DNA from: JBNKFQ01 sp050289385
GTDB lineage: Bacteria; Pseudomonadota; Gammaproteobacteria; Pseudomonadales; Porticoccaceae
Reading direction: 5' to 3'
DNA length: 15,053 bases
Assembly: GCA_050289385.1 (NCBI GenBank)
Contig: JBNKFQ010000329.1
Span: 1 to 15,053, forward strand
Shown here: piece by piece, positions 1 through 7,817 of the stretch
How the letters are laid out: every line of letters starts with the position of its first letter
Numbering within the stretch: position 1 is the first letter of the stretch
Made by a program: the position numbers and the translations under genes
Notes under the pieces: generated by a model
What the model was told of the DNA's origin: nothing
Databases searched by the model: none
The model's input: the letters and a program-made list of their open reading frames with translations, nothing else

Positions 1-1
1 T

Positions 2-151
2 GAACTGCTGGCCCCGCCTCTGGAGCGCCGCGTTGTGGACGAAGCGATTCGGCAGTTTAGGGAAAAGGGAGAGATTACCAATATCGCTAAAAATCAGTTG
101 CCTTATCGGCTGATTAAACGCCCGCCGACAAATTCTGATGCAGTGGCGTAG
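2..151 (+). CDS. C-terminal end of an unrecognised protein (partial)
   Basis: An open frame enters from the left edge and ends at a TAG at 149-151, giving 49 residues. The tail is charged, with a helix-like stretch around RRVVDEAIRQFREKGE followed by a basic stretch (LPYRLIKRPP). I do not recognise the family. Codon use looks like the neighbouring cys genes, and the frame is closed by a normal stop just before a repeat-rich gap, so it is probably a real gene end. It converges with cysI on the opposite strand, with the 162-351 element between them. It could be a chance open frame, since only 150 bases are visible. Confidence 0.5.
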   Translation, partial: ELLAPPLERRVVDEAIRQFREKGEITNIAKNQLPYRLIKRPPTNSDAVA

Positions 152-161
152 AAACGTCACA

Positions 162-351
162 CGTCGCACGTCGCACGCTTTAAATCAGTTGCCGCAAATC
201 TGCGCCACTGAGCAGACCTTTGATCAGAGGCGTCCCTGGGGTCACACGGTTTTTGTGCTGGCGTGCGACGTGCGATAAATAGCTTTACCATTTCGGCGCC
301 GAAGGCGGTCCTTTGGACCGAGCGACGGCGAGTCACTACCGACGTGCGACC
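162..351. mobile_element. MITE-like non-coding repeat, copy A (downstream of cysI)
   Basis: This is a 190-bp non-coding block with near-terminal inverted ends: GTCGCACGTCG at 163-173 and its complement at 340-350. Its inner 91 bp (261-351) match, in inverse orientation, the stretch 2162-2252 on the other side of cysI with 4 mismatches. Inside are a palindrome (TTCGGCGCCGAA, 292-303) and a hairpin (CGGTCC-TTT-GGACCG, 306-320). Variants of TCGCACG recur through it. The outer half (162-260) differs in length from copy B but shares traces such as GGGGT...GTTTT. It ends 4 bases from the cysI stop codon, so its hairpins may lie in the 3' end of the cys transcript. No clear target-site duplication is seen. 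It could instead be a REP-like repeat. Confidence 0.65.
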
Positions 352-355
352 GCTC

Positions 356-2077
356 TTATTTCAAAACCGGAACCTGTTTCATTTCATTGTGAAATGAAAC
401 CTTATCAACATATTCTGCAACCACTCCAGCGCGCAGCAGAAAGTCGCCGAACGGTTCATTCGACTCGCGTCTTGCCGAATAAAGTGCAAACAGGCCATCG
501 AGTTCGTTCAGAATTTCCGCCTCGTCGATATTTTCCCGGTACAAGGCACTGAAACGTTGTCCCCAGCGCCCGGCGCCGAGGTACATATTGTACTTGCCCG
601 GGCCTTTGCCAATAAAACCGATTTCGGCCAATACAGCACGTGCACAACCATTCGGACAACCCTGCATACGAATGGTTATATCTTGCTCAGCGATGCCATG
701 CTTTTGTTGCAGCTTCTCGACATGGCCCACCAAATTCGGCAAATAGCGCTCACTTTCTGCCATCGCCAGACCGCAAGTGGGGAATGCAACACAAGCCATA
801 CTGTTTTGGCGCAATGGTGAAATATTATCGCCACCAGTAAAATTATATTGTTTTACCAACGCTTCTATATCGGCTCGATCTTGCGGCGCAATATTGGCAA
901 TAATCAAGTTCTGATTTGGCGTAATGCGAAAATCTCCCTTGTGCACTTTGGCGATCTCACGCAATCCAGTCATTAATTGCAGACCATCGCCGTCCTTGAT
1001 ACGTCCATTTTGAATAAACAGGTTCAAATGCCAACGGCCATCGTAACCTTCAGTCCAACCATAGCGGTCGCTGTTGCTGATAAATTCAAAAGGCCGCGCC
1101 ACTTCAAGTGGCGCACCAAGCCGTGTTGCCAATTCTTCTTTGAACCAATCAATACCGCGTGTTGCGATAGTGTATTTAAAGCGCGCAAATCGACGATTTT
1201 CGCGATTGCCAAAATCGCGCTGAATCTTGAGAATTTCTTCGGACACACGCAACACCTGATCGGGCGCACAAAATCCGATGACGTCTGCCAGGCGCGCAAA
1301 GGTATCGGGGTCGCCGTGAGTCATACCAAGCCCACCACCAACGGTCACGTTAAAGCCTTTTAACTCACCGTCCTCAACAATGGCAATAAACCCCATGTCG
1401 TGGGCAAATATATCCACATCATTATATGGCGGCACGGCAACCACGGTTTTGTATTTACGCGGCAGGTAGGTGTCACCATAAATCGGTTCTTCTTCCTTGT
1501 TGGTATCAACTTTTTCACCGTCCAGCCAAATTTCGTAATAAGCGTTTGTTTTTGGCAGCAAGTGCTCGGAAATCTTTGTAGCCCACTGGTAAACCTCTTC
1601 GTGAACCTTGCTCTCTACCGGGTTGGGGCTACACATGACGTTTCGGTTGACATCACCACAAGCGGCAATAGCGTCGACCAGGACTGTTTGCATTTTTTTG
1701 AAGGTAGACTTGAGATCGTTTTTGATCACACCGTGAAATTGAAACGTTTGCCGGGTGGTAAGCCGCAATGAGCCATTGCCGTAGTCACGAGCGATGCTGT
1801 CCATCGCCAACCACTGCTGGGGGGTGCAAACGCCGCCGGGTATCCGCGCCCGAATCATAAAGCTGTATGCCGGTTCCAGAAACTGCTTGCGGCGTTCGTT
1901 GCGCAGGTCACGATCATCCTGCTGATAAGTGCCGTGGTGCTTGAGCAGATGCAGGTCTTCCTCGCGGATGGCACCGGTAATTGCGTCCTCCAGACTCTCG
2001 GCGAGAGTGCCCCGTAGATGGCGGCTGTTGGCCTTGAGGATTTCGGTGTCGGCCAGCTGGGTGGGTTCTTTACTCAT
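356..2077 (-). CDS. cysI: Sulfite reductase (NADPH) hemoprotein beta-component CysI
   Basis: This is the sirohaem/[4Fe-4S] subunit that reduces sulfite to sulfide with six electrons supplied by CysJ, in assimilatory cysteine synthesis in the cytoplasm. The product is 573 residues, close to the usual length of about 570. The cluster and sirohaem ligands are all present: ACVAFPTC gives Cys429 and Cys435, and GCPNGC gives Cys474 and Cys478, followed by the conserved AEIGFIGKGPGKYNMYLG stretch. The N-terminal half carries typical ferredoxin-like repeats (MIRARIPGG, LRLTTRQTFQFHG). An ATG at 2077 is preferred. An in-frame TTG one codon upstream (2080) is possible, and AGAGAG sits just upstream of both. 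It lies downstream of cysJ in the same order as enterobacterial cysJI, but with a gap of about 250 bp containing a repeat element. No cysH is visible. Confidence 0.97.
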   Translation of the reverse strand: MSKEPTQLADTEILKANSRHLRGTLAESLEDAITGAIREEDLHLLKHHGTYQQDDRDLRNERRKQFLEPAYSFMIRARIPGGVCTPQQWLAMDSIARDYGNGSLRLTTRQTFQFHGVIKNDLKSTFKKMQTVLVDAIAACGDVNRNVMCSPNPVESKVHEEVYQWATKISEHLLPKTNAYYEIWLDGEKVDTNKEEEPIYGDTYLPRKYKTVVAVPPYNDVDIFAHDMGFIAIVEDGELKGFNVTVGGGLGMTHGDPDTFARLADVIGFCAPDQVLRVSEEILKIQRDFGNRENRRFARFKYTIATRGIDWFKEELATRLGAPLEVARPFEFISNSDRYGWTEGYDGRWHLNLFIQNGRIKDGDGLQLMTGLREIAKVHKGDFRITPNQNLIIANIAPQDRADIEALVKQYNFTGGDNISPLRQNSMACVAFPTCGLAMAESERYLPNLVGHVEKLQQKHGIAEQDITIRMQGCPNGCARAVLAEIGFIGKGPGKYNMYLGAGRWGQRFSALYRENIDEAEILNELDGLFALYSARRESNEPFGDFLLRAGVVAEYVDKVSFHNEMKQVPVLK

Positions 2078-2161
2078 CAAAGTCTCTCTGTGTGGAGATC
2101 GTAATGTTCTAGCGAGATCGTTTTACACTGATCGCCAGTTACTTTGTGTTAAACATATATG

Positions 2162-2319
2162 GGTCGCACGCCGGTTGTGACTCGCTGTCGCTCGGTCCAA
2201 AGGACCGCCTTCGGCGCCGAAATGGTAAAGCTATTTTTCGCACGTCGCACGCTAAAAGCGAAAACACCACACCCCGGCACCAAAAAGAGCGTGCGACAAC
2301 CGACGTGCGGCGTGCGACC
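2162..2319. mobile_element. MITE-like non-coding repeat, copy B (between cysJ and cysI)
   Basis: This 158-bp block has a perfect 12-bp terminal inverted repeat: GGTCGCACGCCG at 2162-2173 and its complement at 2308-2319. The first 91 bp (2162-2252) are the inverted counterpart of 261-351, with 4 differences, and include the same palindrome and the hairpin CGGTCC-AAA-GGACCG (2193-2207). The outer part (2253-2319) is shorter than in copy A. No reading frame in it looks coding, so it would be non-autonomous. It occupies most of the cysJ-cysI gap and must be transcribed if the two genes share a message. Its hairpins could change expression of cysI relative to cysJ. Flanking direct repeats are not evident. 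Confidence 0.65.
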
Positions 2320-2325
2320 ACTCAA

Positions 2326-4116
2326 TCAATAAACATCCCGCTGATAACGACCATCGCGTTTCAACTGTGCTACATACTCATTGGCAAACTCATCACCCTT
2401 GCCACTCTGTTCAGCTATCAGCCGATGCAACTCTTCATCCACCGACTTTGCCATACGGGTCTGATCGCCACACACATAGAAATGCGCGCCCTGTTCCAGC
2501 CAGGCGAACAATTCGGCGGCCTGTTCACGCATACGGTCCTGTACGTAGATTTTTTCTGCCTGATCACGCGAGAAAGCCAGATCAATGCGAGTCAGCAAAC
2601 CTGACTTGTGCCAGGCTTGCCAATCCGTCTGGTACAAAAAGTCGCTGTGAAAATGCGGGTTGCCAAAGAACAGCCAGTTTTTGCTCCGGGTGCCTGCGGC
2701 TTCGCGCTCTTGCATAAAGCTGCGGAACGGCGCAATACCGGTACCGGGACCGACCATAATGACCGGAGTGTCGCCATTTTCCGGCAATTTGAAGTTGCGG
2801 TTGGGTTCTACAAATACCCGTACAGTGGATTCGTCGTTCAGCTGCGACAGAAAATGTGACGCGGCGCCGAATCGGACTTCTCCATCTCGCTCATCAGCCA
2901 CCAAACCTACCGTCAGATGAACCTCGTCACCAACCGCTTCGTTGCTGGAGGCAATGGAGTAAAGCCGCGGAGTCATGCCACGCAACTGATCAACCAGCTC
3001 CTGGGCAGTCCAGTCACGGGGACTGAGCTTGAGCAGTTCCACCACTTGCCGGTGGTGGATAAAGTCGAGCAGCTCGCGGCGTTCGCCGGCAACCAACGCC
3101 GTCAGTTGCTCATTGCCATCGGCCAGGTACTCAACCAGGCCGGGATGCACCTGCGTCAGCTCGCGATTGAGCGTCAGGGCTTCACGCAGGGATTTGCTGT
3201 CTCCGTCAATGCTTATCGCGGCATCACCATCCAGCCCGGTGAGTTGCAGAACTTCGTCAACCAGGCTGGTGTCGTTCTCTGGCCAGATACCCAGAGCGTC
3301 ACCCGGCTGGTATGTAAGGCCAGAATCCTCCAGCAGGATTTCCACATGGTTTACCACCTTGCCCGATGTGCGCCCGGTAATACGATAGCTGCTCAAAACT
3401 TCCGCTGTATACGGTTCGAATTTGCTGTAGGCAGGACTGCTCGATACCACGCTCAATTTGGGTCTGGCAGCATGATCTGTATCAGGCGCCAACTGCTCGG
3501 CTTCTTTCTGCCAGGCCGTTACCCACTGTTTTGCGCCGCCCTGGTAATCGACATCGCAATCAATACGATCATGCAGCCGCTGCGCGCCGAGTTCTGTAAA
3601 ACGTTCGTCCAGCTCTTTGCCGGTTTGACAAAACTGTTCATAACTGGAATCGCCCAGCGCGAGTACGCTGTACTTCAAACCGTCCAGTTTGGGGGCTTTC
3701 TTGCCTTGTATAAATTCGTGAAAGGCCAGTGCGTCGTCTGGTGGCTCGCCCTCACCGTGAGTGCTCACTACCAGTGCCACATAACTTTCTTTTTTGAGTT
3801 GACGGGGGTTGTAGTCAGCCAAACTGTGCAGTTCGGCATGATGGCCCGCCTGCTGCAATTGCGTTAGCAACTGATTGGCGACGCCGCTGGCATTACCGGT
3901 TTGCGAGCCATAGAGCACCGTAACGCATGCTTGCTCAACCGCCCCTGTGGTTACATCGGGTTGCGACGACACGCTGCCATTGGCGGCGACACCCGCAAGG
4001 TAACCGCTCAACCAGGTCAATTGCTCGGCGGACAAGTCCCCCACCGCATTACGGATGGAGTCGATTTGCGCCTGGGACAAAGGGCCGGATAACTGCTTCA
4101 GGATTTGTGTGGGCAT
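2326..4116 (-). CDS. cysJ: Sulfite reductase (NADPH) flavoprotein alpha-component CysJ
   Basis: This is the diflavin subunit that passes electrons from NADPH through FAD and FMN to CysI. It has an FMN-binding flavodoxin domain near residues 65-205 (YGSQTGNASG, STHGEGEPPDD, LALGDSSYEQFC), a connecting/FAD domain (RLYSIASS, and the GAASHFLSQL stretch) and a C-terminal NADPH domain (GPGTGIAPFRSFMQERE, FFGNPHFHSDFLYQ, YVCGDQTRMA) ending in the family's DGRYQRDVY tail. An ATG at 4116 gives 596 residues, matching the usual length of about 599, and an N-terminus that aligns with known CysJ proteins. An in-frame TTG at 4152 would add 12 unlikely residues. The ribosome site before 4116 is weak. It is first in the cysJ-cysI pair and is divergent from the thioredoxin-like gene. 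Confidence 0.97.
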   Translation of the reverse strand: MPTQILKQLSGPLSQAQIDSIRNAVGDLSAEQLTWLSGYLAGVAANGSVSSQPDVTTGAVEQACVTVLYGSQTGNASGVANQLLTQLQQAGHHAELHSLADYNPRQLKKESYVALVVSTHGEGEPPDDALAFHEFIQGKKAPKLDGLKYSVLALGDSSYEQFCQTGKELDERFTELGAQRLHDRIDCDVDYQGGAKQWVTAWQKEAEQLAPDTDHAARPKLSVVSSSPAYSKFEPYTAEVLSSYRITGRTSGKVVNHVEILLEDSGLTYQPGDALGIWPENDTSLVDEVLQLTGLDGDAAISIDGDSKSLREALTLNRELTQVHPGLVEYLADGNEQLTALVAGERRELLDFIHHRQVVELLKLSPRDWTAQELVDQLRGMTPRLYSIASSNEAVGDEVHLTVGLVADERDGEVRFGAASHFLSQLNDESTVRVFVEPNRNFKLPENGDTPVIMVGPGTGIAPFRSFMQEREAAGTRSKNWLFFGNPHFHSDFLYQTDWQAWHKSGLLTRIDLAFSRDQAEKIYVQDRMREQAAELFAWLEQGAHFYVCGDQTRMAKSVDEELHRLIAEQSGKGDEFANEYVAQLKRDGRYQRDVY

Positions 4117-4320
4117 AGATAGAGTGATGCCATGAATACATTTGGCCGACAAGTTTATGTAGCCTGGCCCCTGAACAGAACGAAGATTACGAGATGGAGG
4201 AATAACAGAGGGTTATATCGAAAATGTCGTATTCATCACCCGCAAATGGCCGGGCTGGCTGCCTTGACAGAAAAAATGGCTGTAAACTACCTCTATTCCG
4301 GTGATCAAGAGAGACAGATC
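4117..4320. promoter_or_regulatory. Divergent intergenic region of cysJ and the thioredoxin-like gene
   Basis: Both flanking genes are transcribed away from this 204-bp stretch, so it must hold at least the cysJI promoter. A TTGACA at 4264-4269 on the plus strand is a perfect -35 match, but no good -10 box lies 16-18 bases further on. On the minus strand TACATA (4161-4156) is a possible -10 for cysJ with a poor -35. No operator could be identified. CysB control of cysJI is known in enterobacteria but is not demonstrable here. Confidence 0.3.
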
Positions 4321-4866
4321 ATGTCACTAACGCCATCCAATATGCTACCTTTGGGCACTTTCGCCCCCGATTTTTCATTGCTCAACCCCAAAACCGGCAC
4401 GATTCAGTCCCTGGACGATATTGCGGGCGACAAGGGGTTGCTGGTGATGTTTATCTGCAATCACTGCCCTTTTGTCAAACACATCGAGGCCGGGTTGATG
4501 AAACTCGGTGAGGATTATAGCGATAGCGGCATTGGCATGGTGGCAATCAGCAGTAATGATGCCTTCGATTACCCTGAAGATGGGCCAGGCAAAATAGCTG
4601 TAAAATCTTACCCCTTCCCCTATCTGTATGACGAAACCCAAAACGTGGCACGAGCTTACCAGGCGGCTTGTACACCAGACTTGTATCTGTTTGATGGCAA
4701 CCGGTTACTGGTGTATCGCGGCCAATTTGATGATTCCCGACCGGGCAACGATACCCCGGTAACCGGTCAGGATGTGCGGCTTGCCATGGATGCATTGCTG
4801 GCCGGGGCACCTTTGCCAACAAATCAGAAGCCGAGCATTGGTTGCAATATCAAGTGGCGTGACTAA
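4321..4866 (+). CDS. Thioredoxin-family (AhpC/TSA-like) protein with CNHC active site
   Basis: This 181-residue protein has a thioredoxin fold of the AhpC/TSA (redoxin) type. APDFSLLNPKTG near residues 15-26 is the typical peroxiredoxin-like opening. FICNHCPFVKH gives a CxxC pair at Cys46 and Cys49, and ACTPDLYLFD holds the cis-proline segment (Pro119), with Cys117 just before it. A final Cys175 lies in SIGCNIKW. The CNHCPFVKH form is characteristic of a widespread thioredoxin-like subfamily close to PRX_like1. It probably acts as a thiol-disulfide or peroxide-linked oxidoreductase; the substrate is unknown. No signal peptide is seen, so it is likely cytoplasmic. The ATG at 4321 is chosen for the AAGAGAG site 7 bases ahead and for domain fit; the open frame continues upstream to 4132 but the added residues look non-protein. 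Confidence 0.9.
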   Translation: MSLTPSNMLPLGTFAPDFSLLNPKTGTIQSLDDIAGDKGLLVMFICNHCPFVKHIEAGLMKLGEDYSDSGIGMVAISSNDAFDYPEDGPGKIAVKSYPFPYLYDETQNVARAYQAACTPDLYLFDGNRLLVYRGQFDDSRPGNDTPVTGQDVRLAMDALLAGAPLPTNQKPSIGCNIKWRD

Positions 4867-4942
4867 AGCACCGATATCAGAGTCTCGAATTTTTGGGTGG
4901 GAGCCGTAAAGTCTTGAGAGTCTCACGGATCAAACCAGTGGC

Positions 4943-7315
4943 TTATCTCTCTTCAGGGCTCAAATTGAACTCTTTTGGCGGCTCCTCTCCCATCAAGTGC
5001 TTGACAAGATAATCCCAGCTTCGACGCAAACTGTAATTTGCTGTATCTTTCTTCGGCAAAATAAGCATATCGAAATCCCTGTTTGCTTTTTGCAAAGCAT
5101 CAATAATCCTCCATGTACTACCGACAGGATTATAGCGAGCCTGCATGTTGTGAATTAATAGCAACTTGCCTTTGAGCTTGTGCAGGTTGTGTGTGTAATG
5201 CTGTTTTATCGTTTCCGGGTTGACAGGCTTGAGGCCTTCGTGGCGTTCTCCCCATATAACTGGCATCAGGCGAGTATCGTTAGGTGCATTGATAACTCCT
5301 GCCTTGTAGAAATCGGGGTAATCCAGTAAAGCATAAAATGCCCCTGACAGCCCCCAATGCCCCGTAGTCCCCACTCGGCCCAAATCCATATAGGGGTAGC
5401 GTTTTGCCAATTGCTGAATACCGGCAACATGGTCGGCCATATTATTGGCAGATGGAAGCCAACCGTAACTCTCATCCTGAAACGCTTTATGACGATAAGC
5501 TGAACCGCGGCCATCCATTATTACCACAATAAACCCCAGTTCAGCATAAGCAGCTGCGGCTGTGTACGTCAAACCGCCTAAATCGTCATTAGTAAAGGCT
5601 CCGGTAGGTGTTGTTGGCATTCTGACTTCTGTAAAAGTGTAATCCAATATTGGATAGTGTTTGTTCGGGTCAAAATTTGATGGTCTGAAAATCACACCAT
5701 ATATATCTGTTTTTCCGTCTGCCGCTACCATTTTAACAGGCTCAGGCCACTGCCAATTTTTCGGCAAGCGAGAAATATCAGCTTTTTCAATTTCCATTAA
5801 CCGGGTGCCATCCCGATTAAATAATAAGCTGACAGGGGTATCGTTAACTCGTGACCTGGTAGTTACCAGAAATTGGCCAGATGGGGAAACTGCACGAGCC
5901 TTTCCTGAGGTTTTGGCTCCACCAAAAGAAAAGAACTTACTCGGTGTGTCATCGCCATGAGTGATATAGTCATGATTGCTCGAAACCAGTGTCGTTATTG
6001 TGCCATCGTCAATATTTACTCGGGCGATATCGCGGTAATAGGGGTTACGCCCCTGCACTCGACCTGCCGTTTCAATAAGCAGTTCCCTGCACTTTGCATC
6101 AAAATGCAAAACGCCTCTTACCTGCCAGTTACCTGCCGTAACGCGGTTTTTTACGCGACCTGTTTTTAAATCATACAAATACAAATGCGCCCAGCCGCTA
6201 CGTTCAGAAAACCAGATGAGCTCTTCTGTTTCTGGCAATAGAACTAAAAGAGGCCTGAATTGCGAATCAGGTGTGAATTTAAAATGTGTGGTCGTTTTTT
6301 CCTGAAACACCAGCTGCGTATCACCCGTTGTCACGTTGAACTTAAGCACCCTGGCAGACTGACTCCCCCGTGGTGTTTCAATAAAAAAGGCACGTTTGCT
6401 ATCGCTGGACCACCAACCAAGCTTTGCATCAAAAAAACCTGACGAACCCGTGTCAATCACGGGTATATGAGAGGGTGTGGGTTCCATTTGTTTACCAGTT
6501 GCAATATCTATGACAACAAGTCGGTATCTTTCTAACACCTTATCCCCGGGGACAGCAAACTTTATATTAGAAATGCCGGGTCTGACACTATTATCAGGTA
6601 CAAAGTCGATGACCGGGTTATCTTTCACCTGCCGCAGGTCTCTTTGAATGGTGAATAGACTCATTCCATCAGGGGACCAGCGGACCTGTATGCCGTCACC
6701 TCCTGTTCCAGGCAACCAACCCCACGGTGCTCCCATGGCACCATAAGCATTAAGCTGTTCACCGTCCAGGGTTAAAGCGCGGGCCTTCCCTGTTTCAGTC
6801 TCCTCCAGCCAGATATTATAATTTTTCAGAAATACCGAATATTTTCCATCCGGGGAATTCAATCGCTGATGTGCTTTTGTTTTTTTAACGGTTCCGGTGG
6901 TTTCTTCATATAGCCACTTGTTGCCAAAAGCTGTAAACGTAACAGTTCGGGGCTCCAGGGTCATGGATTTGATTTTAATCAGCAGATTAAAGGGGGCGAT
7001 TTTCTGGCCACTTGCTTTTGCCAGAGCCTCAGCCAGTTTACCTGGCGTAAAAGCAGAAACGTTTGTTTTATCTTTTGCATTGACCAAACGATATTCACTG
7101 CCGTTTTGTAACAATCTTTCATACCAGAAACTGTCACTTCCATCTATCCATACGGGATACAAAGTGCTATTTAATACAGGTCTGCCACCAGAGGAAAACA
7201 TGTTCATTAAATACTGTGCCCGTTCATAGCGGCCTGTCATATCGTCAGTAATAGTTTCAGCATAGACAGGCACACCAAGCATACTGATCAAAATGATTTT
7301 TAGTACTGACATCAT
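4943..7315 (-). CDS. Exported S9-family (DPP-IV/prolyl oligopeptidase-like) protein, predicted inactive, paralogue 1
   Basis: This 790-residue protein has a signal peptide (hydrophobic core about residues 4-16, likely cleavage after VYA, residue 19). A DPP-IV-type beta-propeller spans about 60-520 (SPDG repeats, the family signature FSERSGWAHLYLYD at 369-382). An alpha/beta-hydrolase domain spans about 535-775 (DGRGS at 601-605). The catalytic elements are gone. The nucleophile elbow, normally GxSxGG, reads GHWGLSG with Trp654 at the serine position. The HGxxD motif reads HNMQA with Ala726 at the aspartate. No histidine lies in the loop after LPKKD, and the oxyanion tyrosine position is Thr562. 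The frame is intact throughout, so this is a maintained non-catalytic homologue rather than decay. It is probably periplasmic, last in the FecI-FecR-receptor gene row. Start: two adjacent ATGs (7315, 7312) follow a GGGA site; the first is given. Confidence 0.88.
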   Translation of the reverse strand: MMSVLKIILISMLGVPVYAETITDDMTGRYERAQYLMNMFSSGGRPVLNSTLYPVWIDGSDSFWYERLLQNGSEYRLVNAKDKTNVSAFTPGKLAEALAKASGQKIAPFNLLIKIKSMTLEPRTVTFTAFGNKWLYEETTGTVKKTKAHQRLNSPDGKYSVFLKNYNIWLEETETGKARALTLDGEQLNAYGAMGAPWGWLPGTGGDGIQVRWSPDGMSLFTIQRDLRQVKDNPVIDFVPDNSVRPGISNIKFAVPGDKVLERYRLVVIDIATGKQMEPTPSHIPVIDTGSSGFFDAKLGWWSSDSKRAFFIETPRGSQSARVLKFNVTTGDTQLVFQEKTTTHFKFTPDSQFRPLLVLLPETEELIWFSERSGWAHLYLYDLKTGRVKNRVTAGNWQVRGVLHFDAKCRELLIETAGRVQGRNPYYRDIARVNIDDGTITTLVSSNHDYITHGDDTPSKFFSFGGAKTSGKARAVSPSGQFLVTTRSRVNDTPVSLLFNRDGTRLMEIEKADISRLPKNWQWPEPVKMVAADGKTDIYGVIFRPSNFDPNKHYPILDYTFTEVRMPTTPTGAFTNDDLGGLTYTAAAAYAELGFIVVIMDGRGSAYRHKAFQDESYGWLPSANNMADHVAGIQQLAKRYPYMDLGRVGTTGHWGLSGAFYALLDYPDFYKAGVINAPNDTRLMPVIWGERHEGLKPVNPETIKQHYTHNLHKLKGKLLLIHNMQARYNPVGSTWRIIDALQKANRDFDMLILPKKDTANYSLRRSWDYLVKHLMGEEPPKEFNLSPEER

Positions 7316-7339
7316 TGCTGTCCCATAAAGTTTATTAAG

Positions 7340-7510
7340 ATGGATTTGCAGTTCGCTGCTGAAACCGTCACCAGCAGGAATGCTGGTGTCGAGCCTATTC
7401 GAATATATTTACGGCGTGCCTCAGTAGTGAATACCGAATTCATATCCGGCACGGAATTTAATGGCCGAAACCTCACCATTGATCTCAACTATCGTTCCAT
7501 TAGGGTTTAG
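7340..7510 (+). CDS. Possible small ORF, 56 residues, unrecognised
   Basis: An ATG at 7340 opens 56 codons to a TAG at 7508-7510. The product starts MDLQFAAETV and contains a basic stretch (PIRIYLRRASVV), then ISGTEFNGRNLTIDL. It has no signal peptide or membrane segment. The ribosome site is weak (only TAAG just before the ATG), and the frame runs divergent from the S9 gene beginning 25 bases away. It may be a remnant of a larger gene or chance. Confidence 0.15.
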   Translation: MDLQFAAETVTSRNAGVEPIRIYLRRASVVNTEFISGTEFNGRNLTIDLNYRSIRV

Positions 7511-7681
7511 CATGGAGCAGCAATGCACTGACATTAAATATAGGGCACCTCCCTGCATCCATCAGAAAACTGAGTTTTTAGAGGTACCCTGCACTTAACG
7601 TCAGTATTGCCCCTTGCATATTGCTACTGGGCGACTTGTCCTTATTTCTGCTTTCGGGTTGTAGCCGCTACTACTCTTAAG

Positions 7682-7800
7682 AAACCTCTGATTAATCACA
7701 GTATATTTCTGCGTGATCTGAAGCGTACAGTTGCAAGGCGCAATCGAACCGACACGTTATTTATGACTTGGCAAACGGACGGTGTCCATGTATGAGGTTC
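7682..7800. mobile_element. Possible MITE between the S9 paralogues
   Basis: A roughly 119-bp non-coding segment has short inverted ends: AAACCTC next to CTTAAG on the left (7676-7688) and GAGGTTC followed by CTTAAG on the right (7794-7806). Read together, the ends CTTAAGAAACCTC and CTTAAGGAACCTC differ at one base. The palindromic CTTAAG (or its TTAA core) on both sides could be a duplicated target. The interior shows no coding frame. The ends are short, so chance is not excluded, but the symmetry and the location in an otherwise empty gap favour a small non-autonomous element or an IS end remnant. Confidence 0.4.
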
Positions 7801-7817
7801 CTTAAGAAGGACAGCTA

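Larger units (their letters stand above)
7316..7817. other. 502-bp gap between the two S9 genes
   Basis: The gap has no convincing gene. It holds a perfect 7-bp hairpin (ACCAGCA-GGAA-TGCTGGT, 7370-7387) about 55 bases upstream of the paralogue 1 start, and a short plus-strand open frame (ATG 7340 to TAG 7510, 56 residues) without a good ribosome site. A possible MITE lies at 7682-7800. Because of its length, paralogue 1 may have its own promoter here, but no clear -35/-10 pair on the minus strand was found. Confidence 0.5.

Noticed and set aside
162..351. CRISPR-like array, because of recurring TCGCACG units
   Set aside because: The units are short and irregularly spaced, there are no equal-length spacers, and no cas genes are visible. 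The arrangement fits inverted ends of a small element.
2917..3867. Long plus-strand open frame (316 codons) inside cysJ
   Set aside because: It lies wholly antisense to a clear CysJ, shows no recognisable domain, and is explained by the codon bias of the real gene.
4867..4942. Terminator between the thioredoxin-like gene and S9 paralogue 1
   Set aside because: Short GAGTCTC/GAGAGTCTC repeats occur, but no stem with a T-run could be drawn on either strand.
7316..7817. Lasso-peptide or other small peptide precursor in the gap
   Set aside because: The only short frame of note (7340-7510) has no leader/core features and a poor ribosome site, and no lasso B or C maturation genes are in the window.
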